Source: Verrucomicrobiales bacterium
GTDB lineage: Bacteria > Verrucomicrobiota > Verrucomicrobiia > Verrucomicrobiales > DEV007
Assembly: GCA_013911195.1 (NCBI GenBank)
Contig: JACETS010000071.1
Location: 1 to 11,761, forward strand
Length of the DNA: 11,761 bases
Direction: 5' to 3'
The position numbers were made by a program, and so were the translations under genes. Below, piece by piece: positions 1 through 6,228 of the stretch (its first letter is position 1; every line of letters starts with the position of its first letter). The notes under the pieces are model-generated. The model saw only the letters and a list, made by a program, of their open reading frames with translations, had not been told where the DNA came from and did not search any database.

Positions 1-1
1 A

Positions 2-124
2 TCAATAGCTGATGCGGATAAGGAGTTACTCAATTCAGTTTTCCGTGAGGATGTCTACATAGAGGCACTAGAGATGACTAAAACAAAAGTAAAGAAATCA
101 GAAGTCGCCACTTCAAATAAATGA
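2..124 (+). CDS. C-terminal end of an upstream gene, probably an NrtA/CmpA-family binding protein paralog (5' truncated)
   Basis: An open frame enters from the left edge and ends at TGA 122-124, giving 40 residues. The stretch VFREDVYIEALE lines up with IYRPDVYMRAVE near the C-terminus of the following NrtA-like protein (its residues 390-401), with similar preceding spacing (ELLNSV against EMAKKI). This suggests a second member of the nitrate/bicarbonate binding-protein family directly upstream. The last 16 residues are Lys/Thr/Ser-rich and have no counterpart in the neighbour, whose own C-terminus is about 40 residues longer. It could be a second periplasmic binding protein, a NasS-like cytoplasmic nitrate sensor, or a detached form of the binding-protein domain that cyanobacterial NrtC carries at its C-terminus. 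Only 40 residues are visible, so the family call is tentative; that a real coding end is present is more certain. Confidence 0.6.
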   Translation, partial: SIADADKELLNSVFREDVYIEALEMTKTKVKKSEVATSNK

Positions 125-136
125 TCTAAAACACCC

Positions 137-172
137 ATAAAACTAACTAAACAAACAAAACTAACTAAACAA
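137..172 (+). repeat. Two tandem copies of an 18-base A-rich unit in the nrtA leader
   Basis: AAAACTAACTAAACAA occurs at 139-154 and again at 157-172, so the 18-base units 137-154 and 155-172 differ at only one position. The repeat fills most of the 51-base gap between the upstream stop and the nrtA ATG at 176 and ends three bases before that ATG. It contains almost no G and no Shine-Dalgarno sequence. It may be simple slippage in AT-rich DNA, or an unstructured ribosome-entry leader or protein-binding site. Confidence 0.85.
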
Positions 173-175
173 TAA

Positions 176-1546
176 ATGAAAAATATTAACAAAAAAATCT
201 TGGCTTTAATTGCTTACATCCTGTCAGCTGTTTTGGGAAACCTAAATGCTGACATATTAGATGTTGAAAAAGATACCTTAAAATTTGGTTTCATTAAACT
301 TACAGATTGTGCCCCGATTGTTATAGCAAAAGAAAAAGGGTATTTTGATGATGAAGGTCTAAGCGTCGAAGTCGAGGCCCAAGGCAACTGGAAAGAATTG
401 CTCAATCGAGTCATTAATGGAGATCTAGATGGTGCTCACATGCTGGCAGGCCAACCAATCGGGGCCACTGTTGGCTTTGGCACTAAGGCTGATGTTCTTA
501 CCGCCTACAGTCTTGATTACAATGGCAATGGTATCACTGTCTCAAATGATATTTGGAAACAAATGAAACCAAATGTTAAAAAAGATGCCTCAGGTAAAGT
601 TATTCACCCAATAACTGCAGACTCACTTAAACCAATTTCTGATGAAGCAAAAAGTAATAATGCAAAATTGAAAATGGGAATGGTTTTCCCTGTTTCAACC
701 CATAATTACGAGATTCGTTATTGGTTGGCAGCATCAGGTATTTCTCCCGGATTTTATTACGACCCTGGAACAAAACAAAGAGATATCGCAGGCTTTCTTA
801 ATAGTGATGTCGAACTATCAGTTACCCCTCCTCCACAAATGCCACAAACTCTTGAAGCAGGTACTATTTGTGCCTATTGCGTTGGAGAGCCCTGGAACCA
901 GCAGGCAGTATTTAAGAAAATTGGAGTTCCAGTGACAACAAATTATGATATCTGGAAAAATAATCCTGAAAAAGTTTTTGGAGTTTCAGCAGCATGGGCA
1001 AAAGAGAATCCCAATACATGGATAGCGGTAACCAAGGCTCTAATAAGAGCAGGTCATTGGCTTGATGCTAGTTGGGAAAATAGAGATGAGGCCGCAAAGA
1101 TATTATCTCAGCCTAATTACGTTGGTGCCCCTTACAAAGTAATCAAGAATAGCATGACTGGCACATTCGAATTTGAACCTGGAGTCGATGTTAGAAAAAT
1201 GGAAGACTTTAATGTTTTTTTCCGATATAACGCCTCATATCCTTACTACTCCGATGCTGTTTGGTTTTTAACTCAAATGGTTCGATGGGGACAACTAACT
1301 GATCAAAAAGACGATAGTTGGTATGATGAAATGGCAAAAAAAATATACAGACCTGACGTCTATATGAGAGCTGTTGAGGAATTAGTAGACGATGGAGAAT
1401 TCGAAGAGTCAGTTTTCTTGCCCGCCTACAAAGCGAATAGAGCAGGTGGTTATAAGGCCCCTACTTCAGACTTTATTGACGGAAAATCATATGATGGGAA
1501 AAAGCCGAATGACTACGTTAAGAGCTTTAAGATAGGATTAAAATAG
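176..1546 (+). CDS. nrtA: Nitrate ABC transporter periplasmic substrate-binding protein (NrtA-like)
   Basis: This is the periplasmic receptor that captures nitrate (possibly nitrite) and delivers it to the permease encoded next. The 456 residues begin with a Sec-type signal: basic MKNINKK, a hydrophobic core at about 8-20, and a plausible cleavage after Ala25. There is no lipobox cysteine, unlike the lipoprotein form I recall from cyanobacteria. Family hallmarks are LTDCAPIVIAKEKGYF (42-57), GDLDGAHMLAGQPIGAT (82-98), NGNGITVSN (116-124), STHNYEIRYWLAA (174-186) and YCVGEPWN (234-241). From memory of the Synechocystis NrtA structure, Trp72, His176 and Lys266 are candidates for the nitrate-contacting Trp, His and Lys, the Lys being what separates nitrate from bicarbonate binders; I could not align this. 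The ATG follows an A-rich repeat and has no Shine-Dalgarno. Downstream nitrate and nitrite reductase genes support nitrate as substrate; bicarbonate is the main alternative. Confidence 0.92.
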   Translation: MKNINKKILALIAYILSAVLGNLNADILDVEKDTLKFGFIKLTDCAPIVIAKEKGYFDDEGLSVEVEAQGNWKELLNRVINGDLDGAHMLAGQPIGATVGFGTKADVLTAYSLDYNGNGITVSNDIWKQMKPNVKKDASGKVIHPITADSLKPISDEAKSNNAKLKMGMVFPVSTHNYEIRYWLAASGISPGFYYDPGTKQRDIAGFLNSDVELSVTPPPQMPQTLEAGTICAYCVGEPWNQQAVFKKIGVPVTTNYDIWKNNPEKVFGVSAAWAKENPNTWIAVTKALIRAGHWLDASWENRDEAAKILSQPNYVGAPYKVIKNSMTGTFEFEPGVDVRKMEDFNVFFRYNASYPYYSDAVWFLTQMVRWGQLTDQKDDSWYDEMAKKIYRPDVYMRAVEELVDDGEFEESVFLPAYKANRAGGYKAPTSDFIDGKSYDGKKPNDYVKSFKIGLK

Positions 1547-1631
1547 TCAGCCGTTATCTCTTAAAAATATAGAAAAATCATCTATGTTATTCCCTAAATA
1601 CAAAGGAGTTGAGAAAATATAAATTCCTAAA
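1547..1631 (+). promoter_or_regulatory. Intergenic spacer nrtA-nrtB with a displaced Shine-Dalgarno-like AAAGGAG
   Basis: This 85-base gap is the longest in the window. AAAGGAG at 1602-1608 is the best anti-Shine-Dalgarno match in the region, but it ends 23 bases before the nrtB ATG at 1632, too far for normal use, and no in-frame start lies at 5-10 bases from it. I see no convincing terminator hairpin (only a weak ATAG/CTAT pairing near 1567-1585) and no confident promoter, so read-through from nrtA is the simplest reading. Confidence 0.4.
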
Positions 1632-2777
1632 ATGAGTACAATTACAGATACAACAGAGGGCGCTGTTCCTAAAAAGTTTAAATCAAAAAAGCTTTTAAGA
1701 TATAACCCGAATCGAGTGGCACACACTTTTGATCAATTGGGGCTTGGCTACTTTAGTCCAATCGCCCGTCTAATTGGTGGTGATGAACCAAAAAAACAAT
1801 TGCGAGAAATTGTGTCCAACACTTTCCTACCAATACTGGCCTTTGCCATATTTATTGGAGTGTGGGGAATTTGCTCAAAATTTGTTGTATCAGACAGCAC
1901 AAGAATACCTAGCCCTGCCCAAACTTGGGTAGCCTGGCAGGGTATGGTTGATTTTGCAGAAGCCGAAAAAATCAAGGAGATTGATTACTACGAGGCAAAT
2001 GAGGAGCGTGCACTTAAAATGGAAGCTAAGGCTAAAACTTCAGAAGAAGCAGGTGAATTGGATAAGGTGGAACGATACAATGGCATGGCTGAAAAGTTTC
2101 GTTCAAAAGTTTATCAAGGAGCGACGACTTTTTTTGATCAAATTGGTATCAGTTTAATCACCGTTGCTGTGGGTTTTCTTGCAGCATGCATTCTAGGAGT
2201 TCCTGTAGGCATTCTATGTGGAATATCGAAACGGGTAAATATTGCTTTAAATCCAATCATTCAATTATTTAAACCTGTTTCTCCTCTAGCCTGGTTCCCA
2301 ATTGTTTTTGTTTTCACGACATGGGGAATCGAACAACCTGAATCTACAAGTATTTGGCAACGAGCACTATGGACCTCTGCAGGTGTAGTAACGTTATGCT
2401 CTATTTGGCCTACACTTATTAACACCGCAGTTGGTGTTGCATCTGTAGACAAAGATCACCTTAATGTTGCAAAAGTTTTGAAACTAGGGTGGTTTAAAAG
2501 GATCTGGAAAATTGTTCTCCCATCATCTCTTCCTCTAATTTTTACAGGTTTGAGATTATCAATTGGTGTTGGATGGATGGTGCTAGTTGCCTCAGACATG
2601 ATGGCCCAAAATCAGGGCCTTGGAAAATTCGTATGGGACATGTACCAAAACGGTGACACTCAGAGCACGGCTCAAATAATAATCGCGGTATTCTTTATCG
2701 GAGCGATCGGATTCCTTTTAGATAGAGTGATGCTTGTATGCCAGAGGCTCGTTACGTTTGAAGAACAGACAATATAA
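1632..2777 (+). CDS. nrtB: Nitrate ABC transporter permease (NrtB-like) with a charged helical insertion
   Basis: This is the inner-membrane channel subunit of the importer, a BPD_transp_1-type permease that probably acts as a homodimer. A cytoplasmic N-terminus of about 60 residues precedes the first membrane helix (about 64-82). Further hydrophobic segments lie near 171-195, 217-230, 245-266, 300-320 and 347-366. The cytoplasmic EAA-like coupling loop that docks on the ATPases is at about 279-297, VAKVLKLGW followed by IWKIVLP. FKPVSPLAWFPI (213-224) is typical of the NrtB/SsuC/TauC group. The protein has 381 residues, roughly 100 more than the cyanobacterial NrtB I recall. Much of the excess is a strongly charged Glu/Lys/Ala-rich stretch at 107-160 between helices 1 and 2, which should face the periplasm. 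The ATG fits the family start, although there is no well-spaced Shine-Dalgarno. Confidence 0.92.
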   Translation: MSTITDTTEGAVPKKFKSKKLLRYNPNRVAHTFDQLGLGYFSPIARLIGGDEPKKQLREIVSNTFLPILAFAIFIGVWGICSKFVVSDSTRIPSPAQTWVAWQGMVDFAEAEKIKEIDYYEANEERALKMEAKAKTSEEAGELDKVERYNGMAEKFRSKVYQGATTFFDQIGISLITVAVGFLAACILGVPVGILCGISKRVNIALNPIIQLFKPVSPLAWFPIVFVFTTWGIEQPESTSIWQRALWTSAGVVTLCSIWPTLINTAVGVASVDKDHLNVAKVLKLGWFKRIWKIVLPSSLPLIFTGLRLSIGVGWMVLVASDMMAQNQGLGKFVWDMYQNGDTQSTAQIIIAVFFIGAIGFLLDRVMLVCQRLVTFEEQTI

Positions 2778-2804
2778 TTAATCACTTGGAATTTAAAAAT
2801 CATC

Positions 2805-3710
2805 ATGGCATATCTTGAGATTAACAATGTTTGCAAAGGGTTTGGTTCTGGAACTGCTAGATTCGAAGTTCTTAAGAATATCAATTTGCATGTTAAAGAG
2901 GGAGAGTTCGTCGCTATTTTAGGTTATTCAGGTGTAGGAAAGTCAACGCTAATGAACCTTATTGCCGGGCTAGAAGAACCTGATTCGGGAGAAATAAATG
3001 TAAACGGTAAAAAGATTGATGGCCCCCATCCTGACAGGGGTTTGGTTTTTCAAAATTATTCCCTATTACCCTGGTTAAGCGTTCATGGAAACGTAGCAAT
3101 GGCTGTTAATCAAATATACAAAGGAAGCAAAAGATCTGAAAGGAAATCAATGATCAAAAAGGCAATCGAAAGGGTCAATCTTGACGATGCCTCATATAAA
3201 AAACCGGGTGAACTTTCAGGTGGAATGAGACAACGAAATTCAGTTGCCAGAACCCTTTCAATGAACCCAAAGTTACTATTACTTGATGAGCCTTTAAGTG
3301 CGCTTGACGCATTAACTCGAAGTGTCATTCAAGATCAAATTTTAGAAATAAAAAAGACTGAGGGACAAACAGTCATTCTTATCACTAATGATGTAGATGA
3401 AGGCTTATACATGGCAGATAGAATTATGCCGCTAAGCATTGGACCTGAGGCAACACTAGGTCCCGAAATTTATAACCCCAATCCTTATCCTCGAGATCGT
3501 AAAGCTATTAATTCCTCAGCTGAGTACCAAAAGCTCAGACATGAAATAATAAGCTTTTTACTTAAGGAGAAAGAAAAAGAAAAGGCCAACAGTCGTAGTG
3601 GCAGGGTTACTCTTCCAAACATAAAACCCATAGATATCTCTAGGCATAAACCCACTTTCTCGAAAGGTGCTCGCCCTAAACCCAAAAAAGAACTATCAAA
3701 ATCGATTTAA
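2805..3710 (+). CDS. Nitrate ABC transporter ATPase with substituted H-loop and basic C-terminal tail (NrtC-like, no binding domain)
   Basis: This is one of two different ATPases that power nitrate import from the cytoplasmic side. Walker A GYSGVGKST is at 40-48, the Q-loop glutamine at 83, signature LSGGM at 137-141, Walker B LLLLDE at 157-162 and D-loop SALD at 165-168. The H-loop position, normally His in ITHDVDE, is Asn195 (ITNDVDE; AAT at 3387-3389). The residues after the signature read RQRNSVAR instead of the usual RQRVAIAR type. Cyanobacterial NrtC carries a large binding-protein-like domain after the ATPase; here there is only a tail of about 48 residues (254-301), starting with an alternating Lys/Glu run and continuing rich in Lys, Arg and Pro. 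Cassette length and the VFQNYSLLPW region match the NrtC/NrtD family. The 27-base gap from nrtB contains no Shine-Dalgarno. A symbol is withheld because the domain layout is not that of true NrtC. Confidence 0.9.
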   Translation: MAYLEINNVCKGFGSGTARFEVLKNINLHVKEGEFVAILGYSGVGKSTLMNLIAGLEEPDSGEINVNGKKIDGPHPDRGLVFQNYSLLPWLSVHGNVAMAVNQIYKGSKRSERKSMIKKAIERVNLDDASYKKPGELSGGMRQRNSVARTLSMNPKLLLLDEPLSALDALTRSVIQDQILEIKKTEGQTVILITNDVDEGLYMADRIMPLSIGPEATLGPEIYNPNPYPRDRKAINSSAEYQKLRHEIISFLLKEKEKEKANSRSGRVTLPNIKPIDISRHKPTFSKGARPKPKKELSKSI

Positions 3711-3718
3711 TTAAAATT

Positions 3719-4522
3719 ATGAGTGCATACTTTGAAACGTTTAAACTAGGAAAGACCTATAAAACACCCAAAGGGGATGCTGTGATCGTTAAAAATTTCA
3801 ACCTTAAAATGAAGAAAGGTGAATTTGTTTGTGTGATTGGGCATTCAGGATGTGGAAAATCCACAGTCCTATCAATGGTTGCTGGACTTAACGAAATTAC
3901 AGAAGGAGGTGTCATTCTTGATGGCAATGAAATTTCTGGAGCGGCACCTGATCGAGGAGTTGTTTTTCAGTCTCCGTGTCTTTTACCGTGGATGAGCGCA
4001 TGGGATAATGTAATGCTTGGAGTCAACCAAGTTTACTATCATGCTTCAAGAGCTGAAAGAAAACAGATCGTTGAATATTATTTAACGTCCGTTGGTTTGT
4101 CTGGTTCATTCAACAAACGACCTGACGAGTTATCGGGTGGAATGCGTCAAAGAGTTGGCCTCGCTCGTGCATTTTCTCTTTCTCCAAAAATGTTACTTCT
4201 AGATGAGCCATTTGGCATGCTGGATAAGTTAACCAAATTCGAACTTCAAGGAGTGCTTCTGGAATTATGGAACAGAGAAAAACTCACAGCCATGATGATC
4301 ACACATGATGTAGATGAATCTATCTATCTTGCTGACCGTGTGATTATGATGACTAATGGACCTGCAGCCGGTATTGGAGACATATTAGAAATTAATTTAC
4401 CTCGTCCTAGAGACAGGCAAGAAATTATGTCTCAAGAACAGTACTATGATTATCGAGAGTTCCTTCTAAATTTTTTACAAGAAAGAGCTGACGAAGGCAG
4501 AGAGGAAAGATCAGCTGCTTAA
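3719..4522 (+). CDS. nrtD: Nitrate ABC transporter ATPase, canonical (NrtD-like)
   Basis: This is the second ATPase of the importer. All catalytic motifs are canonical: Walker A GHSGCGKST (41-49), Q-loop Gln84, signature LSGGM (138-142), Walker B MLLLDE (158-163), D-loop GMLD (166-169) and H-loop His196 in ITHDVDES. The 267-residue length fits NrtD. RVIMMTNGPAAGIGDIL (207-223), followed by LPRPRDR, is the usual C-terminal region of the nitrate-type ATPases. It begins eight bases after the preceding ATPase gene, and its TAA stop overlaps the ATG of the flavoprotein gene by one base (TAATG), which ties uptake and reduction genes into one transcript. It probably pairs with the His-lacking ATPase to give an asymmetric pair in which this subunit supplies the competent H-loop. 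Confidence 0.93.
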   Translation: MSAYFETFKLGKTYKTPKGDAVIVKNFNLKMKKGEFVCVIGHSGCGKSTVLSMVAGLNEITEGGVILDGNEISGAAPDRGVVFQSPCLLPWMSAWDNVMLGVNQVYYHASRAERKQIVEYYLTSVGLSGSFNKRPDELSGGMRQRVGLARAFSLSPKMLLLDEPFGMLDKLTKFELQGVLLELWNREKLTAMMITHDVDESIYLADRVIMMTNGPAAGIGDILEINLPRPRDRQEIMSQEQYYDYREFLLNFLQERADEGREERSAA

Positions 4523-6228
4523 TGAATCCAACCCCTCAGATACCCTTAAATGCCCCATTTAATGAGGCTCAGAGGCTTTGGCTGAATGGGTATATCGCTG
4601 GGATAATCGGTCAAGTAAACAGCGAATCCAATCCCTCAGAATCATCGAATAATAAAATAAAACAAAGAATACCGATTGTATTTGCAAGTCAGTCTGGCAA
4701 CAGTCAATCACTAGCTGAACAATTTGGAGACCAACTCGAAAAATCTGGTTTTGAAACTCCCGTTTTTGGTGCCGAAGAGCATGAAAATTTTGACCTTACA
4801 AAAGAAGAGTTTTTACTAATCATTTCAAGCACATGGGGTGACGGAGATCCTCCTGACAATGCGGTTGATTTCTGGAATCATATTAACAGTGAGGATCACC
4901 CTCGACTTGAAAAATTACACTACTCTGTGCTCGGATTAGGAGATAAAAATTATCTTCACTTTTGTGCCATGGGAGAAAAGTTCGATGCAAGGCTTGAAGA
5001 ACTCGGAGCCATAAGACTCACCCCAAGAGGAGAATGTGATGTCGACTACGAGGAAACCGCAGAGGATTGGTTTAATGGGGTTCTTAAGAAATTAGATACA
5101 TCAATAAAAAAAGAAACAGCTAAAGCTATTACAGATGGTTATTCAAAAAAGAATCCTTTTCCTGCAAAAGTAATCCTTAATAAGAATCTCAACGAACAAG
5201 AATCCTCAAAACAAACTCACCATGTAGAATTTGATTTGTCTGGATCTCATCTAAACTATGAAGCTGGTGATGTATTAGGAATATATCCAACAAATGATCC
5301 AGAACTGGTTGATGAATTAACCACTAATTTAAATTTTAATCCTGATGAATTAGTTGATGATAAAAAATTAAAAGAAATACTTCTGAATGACTACGACATC
5401 CGAAACCTTACCAAAGATTTTGTTTTGGCTTGGTTTGATAAATCAAATTCAGAGGCCTTAGGTCAAATAATCAAAAATTCTTCTTTGGAAGATTACATTA
5501 CGGGGCGTGAGATTATTGATCTTGTGGTTGATTATCCAGCAAGTTTTTCAGATCCAAAGGAGTTTTTATCACTGCTAAGAAAATTATCACCCCGTCTTTA
5601 TTCGATTTCCTCAAGCCCTAACGCCAATAAGGATAAAGTTCACATCACGGTAGCAAAGGTTTCGTACGAGTCACATGGAAGGTCTAGAAATGGAGTTTGT
5701 TCAGCATATCTAGCTGATCGCTGTAATAAAAACGATACTGCCAATGTTTTTTTACAATCTTCAAATCACTTCAAGTTACCTCAAGATTCATCCATTCCCA
5801 TTATAATGGTGGGCCCAGGAACTGGAATTGCTCCCTTTCGTGCATTTCTCCAGGAAAGAGAATTTGTAAAATCATCCGGTAAGAATTGGTTATTCTTTGG
5901 AAACCCTCACGAAGGAACTGATTTTTTATATAAACAAGAATTGATGACTTTCAAGAAGAAAGAAATACTTACAAAGCTCAGCACGGCATGGTCACGGGAT
6001 CAGGAAAATAAAATTTACGTCCAAGATGTAATGGCTCAAGAGGGCAAAGAAATATGGAACTGGTTAAATGAAGGGGCCTATTTTTATGTCTGTGGCGATG
6101 CAAAATATATGGCGAAAGATGTAGATAATTGCCTTCATAAAATCATCAATGAGCATGGAAAAGTGGACTCTGAATCTTACATCAAAGCAATGAAAAAAGA
6201 AAAACGCTATCAAAGAGATGTCTACTAA
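4522..6228 (+). CDS. NADPH-dependent diflavin reductase, CysJ-like, likely electron donor to the nitrite reductase
   Basis: This cytoplasmic flavoprotein passes electrons from NADPH through FAD and FMN to a siroheme enzyme. A short N-terminal region with NEAQRLWLNGY (14-24) is followed by a flavodoxin-like FMN domain at about 50-190: ASQSGNSQ (55-62), STWGDGDPPD (103-112), LGLGDKNY (137-144). A ferredoxin-NADP reductase-like module follows, with the FAD motif RLYSISSS (358-365), GVCSAYLA (391-398), the NADPH site GPGTGIAPFR (431-440), the 2'-phosphate site SRDQENKIYVQD (491-502), CGDA (524-527) and the terminal KRYQRDVY that also ends E. coli CysJ. SRDQ with Lys497 and Tyr499 indicates NADPH over NADH. 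The 568 residues are close to CysJ (about 600). By sequence alone it would be called sulfite reductase alpha subunit. Its overlap with a NirA-like gene inside a nitrate operon makes nitrite reduction the more likely job, though serving sulfite as well is possible. Confidence 0.92.
   Translation: MNPTPQIPLNAPFNEAQRLWLNGYIAGIIGQVNSESNPSESSNNKIKQRIPIVFASQSGNSQSLAEQFGDQLEKSGFETPVFGAEEHENFDLTKEEFLLIISSTWGDGDPPDNAVDFWNHINSEDHPRLEKLHYSVLGLGDKNYLHFCAMGEKFDARLEELGAIRLTPRGECDVDYEETAEDWFNGVLKKLDTSIKKETAKAITDGYSKKNPFPAKVILNKNLNEQESSKQTHHVEFDLSGSHLNYEAGDVLGIYPTNDPELVDELTTNLNFNPDELVDDKKLKEILLNDYDIRNLTKDFVLAWFDKSNSEALGQIIKNSSLEDYITGREIIDLVVDYPASFSDPKEFLSLLRKLSPRLYSISSSPNANKDKVHITVAKVSYESHGRSRNGVCSAYLADRCNKNDTANVFLQSSNHFKLPQDSSIPIIMVGPGTGIAPFRAFLQEREFVKSSGKNWLFFGNPHEGTDFLYKQELMTFKKKEILTKLSTAWSRDQENKIYVQDVMAQEGKEIWNWLNEGAYFYVCGDAKYMAKDVDNCLHKIINEHGKVDSESYIKAMKKEKRYQRDVY
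4561..4608 (+). other. Short N-terminal motif in the flavoprotein, shared with the nitrite reductase
   Basis: Residues 14-29 read NEAQRLWLNGYIAGII. The pattern N-x-x-Q-x-x-W-L-x-G-[YF]-x-x-G-[IF] recurs at residues 15-29 of the next protein. E. coli CysJ has a comparable N-terminal stretch (QLAWVSGYFWG), and I recall the CysJ N-terminus being needed for oligomerisation and CysI binding. A role in assembling the flavoprotein with the siroheme enzyme is inferred. Confidence 0.6.

Noticed and set aside
1567..1585. A possible hairpin (ATAG/CTAT) after nrtA as a terminator
   Set aside because: Only four A/T-rich pairs with a nine-base loop and no following T-run; not a credible terminator.
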